Origin: Methyloceanibacter superfactus
GTDB lineage: Bacteria; Pseudomonadota; Alphaproteobacteria; Rhizobiales; Methyloligellaceae
Reading direction: 5' to 3'
DNA length: 64,000 nucleotides
NCBI RefSeq assembly: GCF_001723305.1
Contig: NZ_LPWF01000013.1
Location: forward strand, 48,479 to 112,478
Below are positions 19,787 through 29,389 of this stretch, one piece after another. The position numbers and the translations under genes were made by a program. Below the pieces are notes generated by a model that had not been told where the DNA came from, did not search any database, and was given only the letters and a program-made list of their open reading frames with translations. How positions within the stretch are numbered: position 1 is the first letter of the stretch; each line of letters opens with the position of its first letter.

Positions 19787-20824
19787 TTACGACGTCGGCG
19801 CAGCCATCTTCTCGCCGTCCTTGGCGCGTTCTTGCATTTCCTTCAGCTTATCTTCGGGAAGCACGACCAGACCGCGCTCATGAAGATAGCCGCCCTCACC
19901 CATGGATTCGTCGCTGGTATACTCGGCGATGAACTCATCCATGCCGGGGATGACCTTGCGGTGAGGGTTCTTGATGTAGATGAACAGCGGACGGGAAAGG
20001 CCGTAGCTGCCATCGGCGATCGTCTCGAAGCTCGGCGTGGTGCCGCCAACCTTCACGCCCCGAAGCTTGTCCTGGTTCTCGTACAAGAACGAGTAGCCGA
20101 AGATGCCAAGCGCCTTGGGATCGGCCTCGATGCGCTGCACGATGAGATTGTCGTTCTCGCCAGCCTCGATGAAGGGGCCGTCCTGACGCATCGGCGTGCA
20201 CTTCTCTTTGACCTGGTCCTTGTTCTTCTTGAAGTACTCAAGCTCCTCGCAGCCCTCGTGCATGGCCAGCTCGACGAAGGCGTCGCGCGTGCCGGAGGTG
20301 GGCGGCGGGCCGTAGACCGTGATCTCGATATCCGGAAGCGACTTGTCGACGTCGCTCCACTTCTTGTTGGGATTCTTCACCAGCTTCTCGCCGCTCTCGT
20401 CCGGAACCTCAGAAGCGAGCGCGAGGAAGATCTGCTTTTTGCTAAGATCCATGGGCTTGCCCTGCTTGGACTGGGCAATCGAGAGGCCGTCATAGCCGAT
20501 CAGCAGCTCGGTGACGTCCGTCACACCGTTCGTGGTGCAGAGTTCGAACTCGGACTTCTTCATGGCGCGTGATGCCCCGGTGATGTCCGGCTTGTCCTCG
20601 CCGATGCCCTGGCAGAAAATCTTCATACCGCCACCGGTACCAGTGGACTCGACGACCGGGGCCTTTTTGCCCGTCTTCTTGCCGAACTCTTCGGCCACGG
20701 CCTGGGTGTAGGGGAAGACCGTCGACGAGCCGACGATCTTGATCTGATCACGAGCCAGCGCCGGGCCGCCCGTGCATAAAGCGGCGACGGCAAGCGTCGA
20801 CACTGCGATACCAATCCTATTCAC
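19787..20824 (-). CDS. pstS: Periplasmic phosphate-binding protein PstS
   Basis: This 345-residue protein captures phosphate in the periplasm for PstCAB. A signal peptide (MNRIGIAVSTLAVAALCTGG to ALA) is followed by IKIVGSSTVFPYTQAVAEEF. The phosphate-site residues are in GSSTVFP, TGTGGGM, DITGASR and TSGTRDAF. Its own promoter region holds a PHO box about 90 bases upstream. A gap of 146 bases separates it from pstC. Confidence 0.95.
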   Translation of the reverse strand: MNRIGIAVSTLAVAALCTGGPALARDQIKIVGSSTVFPYTQAVAEEFGKKTGKKAPVVESTGTGGGMKIFCQGIGEDKPDITGASRAMKKSEFELCTTNGVTDVTELLIGYDGLSIAQSKQGKPMDLSKKQIFLALASEVPDESGEKLVKNPNKKWSDVDKSLPDIEITVYGPPPTSGTRDAFVELAMHEGCEELEYFKKNKDQVKEKCTPMRQDGPFIEAGENDNLIVQRIEADPKALGIFGYSFLYENQDKLRGVKVGGTTPSFETIADGSYGLSRPLFIYIKNPHRKVIPGMDEFIAEYTSDESMGEGGYLHERGLVVLPEDKLKEMQERAKDGEKMAAPTS

Positions 20825-20907
20825 TTCACTCTCCCTTTTTGGATGTGAGCCTCCGCCAGCGCGAGCAACGCCGCCAGCTCGCGGGCACGCTAGTCCCCAG
20901 GGATATT

Positions 20908-20943
20908 GGTTTTATGACAGCGATGATTCGACTTTATGACAGT
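20908..20943 (-). promoter_or_regulatory. PHO box (PhoB operator) of pstS
   Basis: On the minus strand, two exact CTGTCAT units (complements of 20936-20942 and 20914-20920), each followed by AAA, are spaced 22 bases. This is two turns of the 11-base PhoB repeat. The middle unit is degenerate. A CCAATATC sequence downstream can serve as -10. The site lies 90-118 bases before the pstS ATG, inside the gap after phoR. Confidence 0.87.
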
Positions 20944-21004
20944 CTAAGTCGCTGAATTATTTTGAATTTGTGATTTTTGGCTGGGGATAACTAAAGCCGC
21001 TGCT

Positions 21005-22346
21005 TTAACTTGCGCGGACTTCGTTAAGCATGACCGTGAAGGTCGAGCCCTTGCCGGGCTTGGAGGCGATGGCAAGCTCGCCGCGATGGCGGTTCAGGAT
21101 GTGCTTGACGATGGCCAAGCCCAGCCCGGTGCCGCCCTTCTCGCGGCTGGAGGCCACATCCACGCGGTAGAAGCGCTCGGTCAGGCGCGGCAGATGCTCC
21201 GGCGGGATACCGGGGCCGTCATCCACAACGGCAATGGCATAGCGGCCGGTGGTTTGGCGGCCGAGCGAGGGAATGTGCTTGGCCTCGATCCGGACGTGGC
21301 CGCCGGGATTCCCGTATTTCAGCGCGTTCTGCACCAGGTTCTGCAGGACTTGCAGCAATTCGTCCCGGTCGCCGCGAACAATGGCCGGGCGCGGGAAGCG
21401 CTCCACTTCGAGATGCATGCCCGAATCGACGGCGAGCGGCTCGAGGGTGTCGCCCGCATGGCCTAAGACATCGTTCAGGTCGACGAGGTCGCTGGGCGGC
21501 ACGTGGGCGTTCATCTCCACGCGGCTGAGCGACAGCAGCGCATCGATGAGGCGGGTCATGCGCGAGGCCTGCTCGGCCATGATGGGCAGAAAGCGCTCGC
21601 GGGCCCCCGGATCCTGCTTGGCCGTGCCTTGCAGCGTCTCAATGAAGCCGCGCAAGGACGCGAGCGGCGTGCGCAGCTCGTGGCTGGCAAAGGCGATGAA
21701 GTCGGCGCGCATCTGGTTGATCCGCTCGATCTCTGTGAGGTCGCGAAGCAGAACGAGAATATTGCCGCTCCGCTCGTTTCCCCCGGTCAAAGGAGCAACC
21801 GTCACGGCCATGCGGCGGCCGACGGGCACGCGCTCCGCATAGGTGACGGTGACGGCGCGCCCGCGCTTGGGGGCGGCGCTGACCGCGTCGAGAAATTCCG
21901 GGGTGCGGATCACCGATGAGATATGGCTGCCCTCCCGCAAGGGGGCGAAGAGCCCGCGCGCCGGAGCGTTGCAGGACAGCACCTGGCCCGAGCGATCGAG
22001 CAGGATGACCGGATCTGGCAGCGCCTCCGCCATGACATGCATGGCCGAGGTGGAGCGGGCCGATGATAACGAGCGCGGCAGATCCGGCCCGAGGACCTGG
22101 TCCACGTCTTGGCGGGGAAGCAGCGCCACGGAGGCGACGAAGCTGATAAAGGCCGTCAGCGCCAGCGGCACCGAAAGGTCGCCGAGCGCCACCAGGCGGC
22201 CATGATCACGGCGACGATCACGACCTGCCATAGCGAGGCCCAGAGTCTGGCGGCGAGCTCGCGCATGCCCCGCCTGGCGGCCTGACCGGCGCGCCAAAAG
22301 AGGCCCGGAGGCAGCCTCGTGCGTCCTGCTCCGCCTGGTTGGTCAC
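21005..22346 (-). CDS. phoR: Phosphate regulon sensor histidine kinase PhoR, frameshifted N terminus
   Basis: This is the membrane histidine kinase that phosphorylates PhoB. The PAS domain (LPDPVILLDRSGQVLSCNAP), H box FIAFASHELRTPLASLRGF, N box NLVQNALKYGNP, VVDDGPGIP and GTGLGLAIVKHIL are intact in one frame. The N-terminal membrane helices are split. Adding a base near 22200 joins WQVVIVAVIMAA to VALGDLSVPLAL, and a second near 22325 links back to a GTG at 22346 that has a TAGGAGA ribosome site. phoR is the first gene of the phoR-pstSCAB-phoU-phoB series. Confidence 0.88.
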
Positions 22347-22654
22347 GCCTTCTCCTACAGTCTGCTACGAATCGCCGCGCTCATGATCCCAGCTATCTTT
22401 GTTCCTGGATTATCACGATTTTGCGACAGGCTCCCTCCCGGTCTGCGACGTCTTCATGACCAAGGGCCGTTGATGTCATGGCACGCAGCGCCGAGTCCCA
22501 GGGTGGATGTGGGGCCTCGCTCCCGGCAATGCCATACCTATGAATCCCAGACCTGCAATCGGTTTATCATCGAGTTGGAAAGCATAGATCGGGGTGCGGG
22601 AGCGCAGGGCAACGGACTAGGGTTCGGTCCAACGCTCTGGCAAGGATAAACGCG
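22347..22654. other. Intergenic region between phoR and the MGMT gene
   Basis: These 308 bases lie between two divergent genes. No open frame has recognisable protein features and no strong promoter, hairpin or repeat was found. Confidence 0.5.
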
Positions 22655-23170
22655 ATGCCACAGGCGGCGGCCGGAATCAGCTATGTGGTGAGTTCCTGCT
22701 CCCTGGGCTCCATCCTTGTCGCGGCGAGCGACAAGGGCGTGTGTGCGATTCTGCTCGGCGATGACGTAGAGACGCTGCTCGCCGATCTGCGCCGGCAATT
22801 CCCCCGCGCGGCGATCGGCGCTGGCGACGAGGACTTCGCGGCGCTTGCCGCCAAGATGATCGATCATGTCGAGACGCCGAGCGTCGGCCTCGACGTGCCG
22901 CTCGATATCAGGGGCACCGCGTTTCAGCATCGCGTCTGGGACGCACTGCGGCGCATTCCTGCCGGCACGACGGCGAGCTATACGGACATCGCCAAGGCCA
23001 TCGGCGCGCCGACATCCGCCCGCGCCGTCGCCGGCGCATGCGCGGCCAACAGGCTGGCAGTCGCCATTCCCTGCCACCGCGTGGTGCGCGGCGACGGATC
23101 GCTCTCAGGCTATCGCTGGGGTGTAGACCGCAAGCGCGCACTGCTCGCCAAGGAACAATCGATCCGCTAG
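22655..23170 (+). CDS. ogt: Methylated-DNA--protein-cysteine methyltransferase
   Basis: This 171-residue DNA repair protein moves the methyl group from O6-methylguanine to its own cysteine. The active site IPCHRVVRGDGSLSGYRWG is clear, with the helix-turn-helix SARAVAGACAANRLAVAIP before it and FQHRVWDALRRIPAGTTASY further upstream. The N-terminal part (ISYVVSSCSLGSILVAASDK) resembles the linker-proximal part of the Ada C-terminal half. The metal-binding AraC half of Ada is absent, so Ogt-type is the better name. Confidence 0.9.
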   Translation: MPQAAAGISYVVSSCSLGSILVAASDKGVCAILLGDDVETLLADLRRQFPRAAIGAGDEDFAALAAKMIDHVETPSVGLDVPLDIRGTAFQHRVWDALRRIPAGTTASYTDIAKAIGAPTSARAVAGACAANRLAVAIPCHRVVRGDGSLSGYRWGVDRKRALLAKEQSIR

Positions 23171-23520
23171 CGCGTCAGCCCCTTGCTGGCGAGCTCGGCA
23201 AGATAGCTCTGGAAATGCGCGTCCTGGTGCTCGCCGAGATCGCGCAGATAGTCCCAAACGTAGAGGCCGGTGTCGTGGCCATCGTCGAAGCCGATCCGCA
23301 CCGCGTAGTTGCCGACCGGCTCGAGACGGAGAATCCGCACATTCTTCTTGCCGGGTACGGTGATGCGCTGCTCGGGGCTATGGCCCTGCACCTCGGCGCT
23401 GGGGCTCATCACGCGCAAAAGCTCGGCCGGTAAGGTGAAGCTCCGTCCATCGTCGAAGCTCACGGCGAGATTGCGCTTCTCCGCGTCGAGCTTGAGCTCG
23501 GTGGGCCAGGATGCCGCCAC
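23167..23520 (-). CDS. DUF971 domain protein
   Basis: This 117-residue protein is a stand-alone DUF971 domain, the fold also found at the N terminus of gamma-butyrobetaine hydroxylase. Typical segments are LAVSFDDGRSFTLPAELLRV, VGNYAVRIGFDDGHDTGLY and WDYLRDLG. The GTG start at 23520 lies just below the stop of the DUF6494 gene (23525), so the two genes are co-transcribed. Stand-alone members have no settled function; a link to Mrp/Fe-S assembly has been suggested from context elsewhere. Confidence 0.82.
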   Translation of the reverse strand: MAASWPTELKLDAEKRNLAVSFDDGRSFTLPAELLRVMSPSAEVQGHSPEQRITVPGKKNVRILRLEPVGNYAVRIGFDDGHDTGLYVWDYLRDLGEHQDAHFQSYLAELASKGLTR

Positions 23521-23524
23521 GGGG

Positions 23525-23719
23525 TCAGCCCAGGTCGATATCGCCCTCGACCACATGGTCGAGCGGCGTGTCTTCGGCGGTCAACACCATTTTCACGCGA
23601 AGCTTGCCCTTCCCGCCCAGTCCTTCCTCGCGGACCACACGTTCGATGGCCTGCTGCGAGGTCACGCCGACCTCTTTCAGGAATTTCCGCATCGACATGT
23701 TGAAGCGCTGCTCATCCAT
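23525..23719 (-). CDS. DUF6494 family small protein
   Basis: This 64-residue protein reads MDEQRFNMSMRKFLKEVGV followed by TSQQAIERVVREEGLGGKGK. It is a conserved alphaproteobacterial small protein of unknown function (DUF6494). A strong GGAGGAGG ribosome site is six bases before ATG 23719. It is the first gene of a two-gene unit with the DUF971 gene. Confidence 0.82.
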   Translation of the reverse strand: MDEQRFNMSMRKFLKEVGVTSQQAIERVVREEGLGGKGKLRVKMVLTAEDTPLDHVVEGDIDLG

Positions 23720-23803
23720 CTTGGCCTCCTCCACCTTGCTGTCCCGTGATATGCAGACAGGAGGGTATATATATAGGCGAACGACCGTTAGAGACGAAAG
23801 AAG

Positions 23804-24004
23804 ATGGCTGTCACCACGCAAAGGACAGGCCGGGCCAAGGCAAAGTCGCGGGCCGGCAAGACGGCGGCCAAACGCACGGTGAAGCCCAAGAACGTGCCCG
23901 CCGCCGCGCTTGCCGATGCGCGCTACCACAAGCGCGTCGTCAAGAGCGCCAAGACCTACAGCCGCAAAGGCGAGCCCGCCGTGGCGGAGGATGAAGACGC
24001 TTAG
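23804..24004 (+). CDS. Small basic hypothetical protein
   Basis: This 66-residue Lys/Arg/Ala-rich protein (MAVTTQRTGRAKAKSRAGKT start, acidic EDEDA end) has an AGAAAGAAG ribosome site. The moaA ATG follows its TAG stop immediately, so translation is probably coupled. A nucleic-acid-binding role could be guessed from charge alone; I do not recognise a family. Confidence 0.65.
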   Translation: MAVTTQRTGRAKAKSRAGKTAAKRTVKPKNVPAAALADARYHKRVVKSAKTYSRKGEPAVAEDEDA

Positions 24005-25009
24005 ATGAGTGAGACCCTGACCCCGTTGGTCGACCGCTTCGGCCGTGCCGTCACCTATTTGCGCGTCTCGGTGACTGACCGCTGCGACTTCCGCTGCACC
24101 TATTGCATGTCCGAGGCCATGACCTTCCTCCCGCGCAAGGACCTCCTAACGCTGGAGGAGATCGACCGGCTAGCGAGCGCGTTCGTGGCAAGAGGTGTCC
24201 GCAAGCTGCGGCTCACCGGCGGAGAGCCGCTCGTGCGGCGGAACATCATGTGGCTGATCGAGGCGCTGTCGCGGCATCTCGGCAACGGGCTCGATGAGCT
24301 CACGCTCACTACCAACGGCAGCCAGCTCGAGCACCACGCCGAGGCATTGGCCGCGTGCGGCGTGAAACGTATCAACGTATCGCTCGACACGCTCGATGCC
24401 GCCAAGTTCCGCGTCCTGACCCGGTGGGGCGACTTCGACAAGGTTCTGCGCGGCATCGATGCCGCGGACCGCGCCGGATTGAAGATCAAGATCAACGCCG
24501 TGGCGCTCAGGGGCTGCAACGAGGACGAGATCGCCGAGCTGCTGCGCTGGAGCCATGGCCGCGGATTCGATCTCACCCTGATCGAGACCATGCCCATGGG
24601 CGAGATCGACGCGGACCGAACCGATCAATATCTGCCGCTGTCGCTGGTGCGCGCACGCCTCGAGCAACACTTCACGCTTGCCGATATTCCCTTTCAGTCG
24701 GGTGGCCCGGCGCGATACACCCAGGTCGCCGAGACCGGCGGCCGGCTCGGCTTCATCACGCCGATGACCCACAATTTCTGCGAATCCTGCAACCGGGTGC
24801 GGGTCACCTGCACCGGCACGCTGTTTATGTGCCTGGGCCAGGAAGATGCCGCCGATCTCAAACAGCCCATGCGCGCCAGCAAATCCGACGCTGTGCTGCA
24901 CGCGGCGATCGACGAAGCCATCGGGCGCAAGCCCAAGGGCCACGACTTCATTATCGATCGAACCGCCGCCCCGTCGCTCTCTCGCCATATGTCGACGACC
25001 GGCGGATAG
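24005..25009 (+). CDS. moaA: GTP 3',8-cyclase MoaA
   Basis: This 334-residue radical SAM enzyme performs the first step of molybdenum cofactor synthesis. The N-terminal cluster motif is CDFRCTYCM (residues 27-35), SAM binding uses [12 protein letters not shown], and the second cluster uses [13 protein letters not shown] plus a further cysteine in MCLGQ. The protein ends in the Gly-Gly pair needed for activity in known MoaA proteins. No other moa gene is in the window. Confidence 0.96.
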   Translation: MSETLTPLVDRFGRAVTYLRVSVTDRCDFRCTYCMSEAMTFLPRKDLLTLEEIDRLASAFVARGVRKLRLTGGEPLVRRNIMWLIEALSRHLGNGLDELTLTTNGSQLEHHAEALAACGVKRINVSLDTLDAAKFRVLTRWGDFDKVLRGIDAADRAGLKIKINAVALRGCNEDEIAELLRWSHGRGFDLTLIETMPMGEIDADRTDQYLPLSLVRARLEQHFTLADIPFQSGGPARYTQVAETGGRLGFITPMTHNFCESCNRVRVTCTGTLFMCLGQEDAADLKQPMRASKSDAVLHAAIDEAIGRKPKGHDFIIDRTAAPSLSRHMSTTGG

Positions 25010-25200
25010 CGGGGACCAAGGTTAAGAGAGCGTTAGCGCGCCTCACGACGCGGTGAGGCCATCGCTCAAGGGGAGCCCGCGCTCGGCCCCCGCATGGTTT
25101 TGTTAATCACTCAGCTTACGGCGTTTTTAACTTACACCCGGATAGATTCGGCTCCGGGATCAGTGAGCTACGCCCGTTCACTGAAGAAGCTGCGGTACAC

Positions 25201-27159
25201 ATGTCGGGACTCGAGACGATCACCAAATATTGGCATTGGGCTGGGCTGGCAGCGCTGGCAGCGCTGATCGCCGCCATGGCATTTGTCGTGCCCGACCGTG
25301 TGAGCCGATTGGAGCTTGAGCGCGAGGCGCTGATGGCCGAGGAGCGCATCCAAGCGCAATTGTTGGAAGAACCCAACATCGTCATCGACGCGCTGACACG
25401 CCCCGGCTTCGCGCCGCAGCTCAACCAGATCTTCCAGCAATCGGGATACGCCCATCGAGTGCTCCGCTACGAGCTCTACGACGCGAAGGGCCGGCTCAGC
25501 TTCACCAGCGGCCACGCCAGCCTTCCCCTCGACGACCAACTCGTAGACGTGACTAGCAGTCCCGCGCAGGACGGCGCCGTCATCGGCCTTTACACGGGAG
25601 TCGACGAGGGCGCGGCGGAGCATTTCGCGGTGCTGAGGATTCCTATCGATCTCAACCAGCACGTCCGCGGGACGCTCATCGCCTATCTCGATCAAAGCGA
25701 CCAGGCAAAGGTCTTCTCCGGCTATTTCAGCCTCATTGCCGTGATCACCCTGCTGCTGCTGTGCGTCGGCGTCGCCACGCCTATCGCTTTCGCCTGGATG
25801 CGCGGCCAAGAGCGGCGCGCCGCCCAAGAGCAGGTGCGCTATCTCGAAAGTCATGACGCCCTGACAGGCCTCGCCAACCGCCGGGCCTTCGCGGAGTCTC
25901 TGGGTGAGGCCATGACCCGCATGGAGCGGGACAACACCCATATCGCCGTCATCTGTCTCGACATCGACAAGTTCAAGGAGGTCAACGACGCCAGCGAGCA
26001 TGGCGGCGGCGACCAGGTGCTGCGCGAGATCGGCACGCGCATCAGGGGCACGCTGCGGGACCGGGACATCATCGCCCGGCTCGGTGCAGACGAATTCGCC
26101 ATCGCGCTCGTGGACATCACCAATCTGGGCGACGTCATGGCGTTCATGAACCGGCTGGTTGCGGCCTTGCGGCTTCCGTTCCATGTCAACGGCAAGGAAA
26201 TTCTCATCACCACCAGCGTCGGCATCGCTCTGGCGCCGGCCGACGGCGATACCGCCGCGACGGTTCTGCGCCACGCCACCATCGCGCTATCCCGCGCCAA
26301 GGGCGATGGCGGCCAACGCATGTGCTTCTTCGAAGAAAGCATGGACAAGGCGCTGCAGCGCCGGCGCACGGTCGAGCACGAGCTTCGCCTGGCGCTCGGA
26401 CGTGAGGAGTTCGAGGTCGTCTATCAGCCGCAATACGATCTGACCTCGGAGAGCCAATCGGGATCGGAAGCGCTCATCCGCTGGCACCATCCGGTACACG
26501 GCAAGATCGCCCCGGGACACTTCATCTCGGTGGCCGAGGAGACGGGTCTCATCGTTCCCATCGGCGAGTGGGTCCTGCGGCGCGCCTGCATGGACGCGGC
26601 AACGTGGCCCGAGACATTGAGCGTCGCGGTCAACCTGTCACCGGCGCAGTTCCGCGACAGCGACATCGCCGAAACGGTGGCGGAAGTCCTCAAGGAAACG
26701 GGTTTGCCGGCCAACCGTCTCGAGCTTGAGATCACCGAGAGCCTTCTGATCAACGACACCGAGGAAGTGCTGACGAAGCTGAACCGCCTGCGCGATCTCG
26801 GCGTCGCCATCGCCATGGACGATTTCGGCACCGGCTATTCGAGCCTGAGCTATCTCGCACGCTTCCCGTTCTCGAAGATTAAGATCGACCGCCAGTTCAT
26901 CCGCAACATGACCCGGGACCCGGCAATGCGGGCGATCGTCAAGACCATCATCGCGCTCGGCAAATCGCTCGACGTGACCATCACGGCCGAAGGGGTGGAA
27001 ACCCCGGAACAGGCCGAGATGCTGCGCAAGTTCGGCTGCCGTCAGGTCCAGGGTTTCCTCTACGGCTATCCTGAGGCGGCGCAAACCAACGCCCAGCCGA
27101 AGGAAACCGCCGACGGCAAGGTCACCCCCATCCGGGGACGGCGATCGAGCGCCGCCTGA
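25201..27159 (+). CDS. Membrane GGDEF-EAL protein, GGDEF degenerate
   Basis: This 652-residue cyclic-di-GMP protein has two membrane helices (near residues 8-30 and 177-198) around a periplasmic sensor region. The GGDEF domain has VICLDIDKFKEVND but RLGADEF instead of GGDEF, so cyclase activity is doubtful. The EAL domain looks active: SEALIRWHHP, LELEITESLL, AMDDFGTGYSSLSYL, KIDRQFI and AEGVET are present. A net phosphodiesterase role is the best guess. The stop codon lies in the loop of a terminator hairpin. The 191-base gap upstream shows no gene. Confidence 0.92.
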   Translation: MSGLETITKYWHWAGLAALAALIAAMAFVVPDRVSRLELEREALMAEERIQAQLLEEPNIVIDALTRPGFAPQLNQIFQQSGYAHRVLRYELYDAKGRLSFTSGHASLPLDDQLVDVTSSPAQDGAVIGLYTGVDEGAAEHFAVLRIPIDLNQHVRGTLIAYLDQSDQAKVFSGYFSLIAVITLLLLCVGVATPIAFAWMRGQERRAAQEQVRYLESHDALTGLANRRAFAESLGEAMTRMERDNTHIAVICLDIDKFKEVNDASEHGGGDQVLREIGTRIRGTLRDRDIIARLGADEFAIALVDITNLGDVMAFMNRLVAALRLPFHVNGKEILITTSVGIALAPADGDTAATVLRHATIALSRAKGDGGQRMCFFEESMDKALQRRRTVEHELRLALGREEFEVVYQPQYDLTSESQSGSEALIRWHHPVHGKIAPGHFISVAEETGLIVPIGEWVLRRACMDAATWPETLSVAVNLSPAQFRDSDIAETVAEVLKETGLPANRLELEITESLLINDTEEVLTKLNRLRDLGVAIAMDDFGTGYSSLSYLARFPFSKIKIDRQFIRNMTRDPAMRAIVKTIIALGKSLDVTITAEGVETPEQAEMLRKFGCRQVQGFLYGYPEAAQTNAQPKETADGKVTPIRGRRSSAA

Positions 27160-27176
27160 CGCGGCGTTTCCCTTTT
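27150..27176 (+). terminator. Terminator overlapping the GGDEF-EAL stop codon
   Basis: Arms CGCCGC (27150-27155) and GCGGCG (27161-27166) enclose CTGAC, which contains the TGA stop codon. A TTTCCCTTTT tract follows. The T tract is interrupted, so efficiency is uncertain. Confidence 0.55.
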
Positions 27177-27200
27177 CCGAAGACTATCCAGCGGGCGCCC

Positions 27201-27968
27201 CTAAAGGGCGGGCTTGCCGAGAAGAGATTCCCACGAGCCCTTATAGGGTGCCGCATCCCCGGCCTTGGCGACCGGCGCGCGGGGCGGCTTGGCGAGACCG
27301 AACAGGCCCCGCTTCGGCGGCGGCGCCCGGCGGACGACGGGCTTGGCCGCTTCAACCGGCGGCGATGGCGCCGGCCGGCTCTGGATGATGGCCTCGCCGG
27401 TATCGTCGCGGCGGACCCGTATGGGCAACGGCGGCATCACGGTATCCACATTGGCGACCTCGGCCGGCACCGGTTCCTCTTGGGGCAGTTGCTCTTGGGG
27501 CGGCTCCTCTTGGGTAGCCGATTCCATGCCGTTATCAGCCTCAGGCACTTCGGCCGCCGGCGCGGTCTCGGTGAGCGATCCGTCGGGCAAGGCGCCTGTG
27601 ACGTCCTCCGACAAGGCGGCGACGTCCTCTGCCGCATTGCCGTCAGCCCCATCTTCGTTAGACCAATCATCGTTAGACTTGGCGGGCGTGCCGTCCGCGA
27701 TGCCGGAGACAGTCTCGGCAGGATCGGCGTCGCCCTCGCCCACATTGTCCATCAGCGCGCCGATGAGGTCGGCCGGCGACGGCGTGGCGGTCACGGATGC
27801 CGGTGCAGTGGCGACGATCTTGACGGGGATGGCAACGAGCTTGGTGCTGCTTTCGCCGGGCGCCGGGAGCGTGATCATCAGCGGCAGGACGAGCGCCAGG
27901 GCCGCGGCATGGGCGACGCCGGCGCCGAGAGCGCAAACCGGCAGGTTGACTGTATTGCTTGGGATCAC
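27201..27968 (-). CDS. Membrane-anchored or secreted low-complexity hypothetical protein
   Basis: This 255-residue protein has one hydrophobic N-terminal segment (near residues 11-35). An acidic, Pro/Glu/Ala-rich stretch follows (QEEPPQEQLPQEEPVPAE), then a basic Pro-rich tail (KPVVRRAPPPKRGLFGLAKP) ending SWESLLGKPAL. The anchor plus charged disordered region recalls TonB/TolA-type spacers, but no TonB C-terminal domain is seen. It lies between convergent and same-strand genes with no clear partner. Confidence 0.6.
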   Translation of the reverse strand: MIPSNTVNLPVCALGAGVAHAAALALVLPLMITLPAPGESSTKLVAIPVKIVATAPASVTATPSPADLIGALMDNVGEGDADPAETVSGIADGTPAKSNDDWSNEDGADGNAAEDVAALSEDVTGALPDGSLTETAPAAEVPEADNGMESATQEEPPQEQLPQEEPVPAEVANVDTVMPPLPIRVRRDDTGEAIIQSRPAPSPPVEAAKPVVRRAPPPKRGLFGLAKPPRAPVAKAGDAAPYKGSWESLLGKPAL

Positions 27969-28055
27969 GGACGGCCGAGGGCAGAGGTTTCGCCGATACG
28001 CTCGTCACTCACGTCCCACTTGAGTTAGCTGAGTCGGCTTGCGCCCTGCAAGCCT

Positions 28056-29245
28056 TTAGTTTTCCATGACAATTTTGGGCGCTTGGCGATCGCCGCCGGA
28101 TGCGCTGGCAAGCTCGCTCCAGGCGGCGCGGCGATCTGCCGATAGGCCGCGGCAACGGGCGAGTCCGGGTCCGTCGCCACCACCGGCTTGCCCGCATCGG
28201 AGGTCTCGCGCACGGCCATGGTGAGCGGCACCTCGCCCAAGAAGGGCACGCCGAGCCTCTCGGCCTCAGCCTTGGCGCCGCCATGGCCGAAAATGTCCGA
28301 CCGCTCGCCGCAATGAGGGCAGAGGAAGGTCGACATATTCTCGACGATGCCGAGCACCGGCACATTGACCTTCTTGAACATGTTCAAGCCCTTGCGCGCA
28401 TCGATCAGGGCCAGGTCTTGCGGCGTCGACACGATGACGGCGCCGGCCAGCGGCACTTGCTGGGCCATGGTGAGCTGCGCGTCGCCGGTGCCGGGCGGCA
28501 TGTCGACCACGAGCACGTCGAGCTCACCCCAGGCCACATCCTTCAGCATCTGGGTCAACGCCGACATGACCATGGGACCGCGCCAGATCATCGGCGTCTC
28601 CTCATCGACGAGGAAGCCCATGGACATGACCTTCAGCCCGTAAGCGCGCATGGGATCGAGCTTGTTGCCGGCAAGCTGCTGCGGCTGGCCGTGAATGCCG
28701 AGAAGCCGGGGCATGGACGGCCCGTAAATATCCGCGTCGAGCACGCCGACCTTGAGGCCCTGGTCTTTCAGCGCCAACGCGAAATTGACCGCGGTGGTCG
28801 ATTTGCCGACGCCGCCCTTGCCCGAGGCCACGGCGATGATGTTCTTCACCCCAGGCACCCGCCCGGCTGGCGGGCATCGCGGGCCGCGCCCGGCGCGGTG
28901 CGCCAGGGCCCTGAGGTGCATGACCTTGGGGAGCATGGGCTTGCGGCGCGGGCTGGGCGGCCGCGCCATTGCCGTTCCTCCGGAGCCGGGCTCACGGTCG
29001 GCGGTGAGGGTCACGGCGACGCCCTCGACGCCCGGAATGTCTTTCACCACGTTCTCGGCCGCCCGCCGCAGATCTTCGAGCTCAGCCGCGCGCGCCGGGT
29101 CCACTGAAATCGCGAAATAAACCTTGCCCTTGTGGATCACCACTTCGGAGACGAGGCCCAGCGATACGATATCGGCATCGCGGTCGGGATCGCGCACGCC
29201 TTTCAGGGCGGCGAGGATCTGGTCTTTGGAAAGTGTCTCGGTCAT
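28056..29245 (-). CDS. apbC: Mrp/ApbC-family Fe-S carrier ATPase, frame breaks in linker and tail
   Basis: This P-loop ATPase is thought to carry and insert Fe-S clusters. The N-terminal DUF59/MIP18 domain spans about residues 1-90 (ALKGVRDPDRDADIVSLGLV). The ATPase begins NIIAVASGKGGVGKSTTAVN and has DADIYGPSMPRLLG, DMPPGTGDAQLT and the cysteine pair FLCPHCGE. The linker (28865-28965) reads more naturally in another frame as a Gln/His/Pro/Ala repeat, so it contains several compensating frame breaks. Near 28130 a further break hides the normal end QAPKIVMEN with a TAA at 28056-28058; without repair the frame runs to 28025. Confidence 0.88.
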
Positions 29246-29354
29246 CTTGGAAAATGTAATGACGAACGTCCCGCAACGCAAAATAGCAAATTGAAGCGGT
29301 GTTCTTTTGGTTGCGCTACCGCGATTTGCGCTACCTGAGGCGGGACGGGGACGA

Positions 29355-29389
29355 CGCAAAAAAGAAAGCCCGGCCGAAGAGCCGGGCTT
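29355..29389 (-). terminator. Leftward intrinsic terminator
   Basis: Nine-base arms AAGCCCGGC (29366-29374) and GCCGGGCTT (29381-29389) enclose a six-base loop. On the minus strand the stem is followed by a tract with nine T in eleven bases (complement of 29356-29366). Confidence 0.78.

Noticed and set aside
22405..22432. PHO box before phoR
   Set aside because: One CTGTC-like unit exists but the second 11-base unit does not match; too weak to report.
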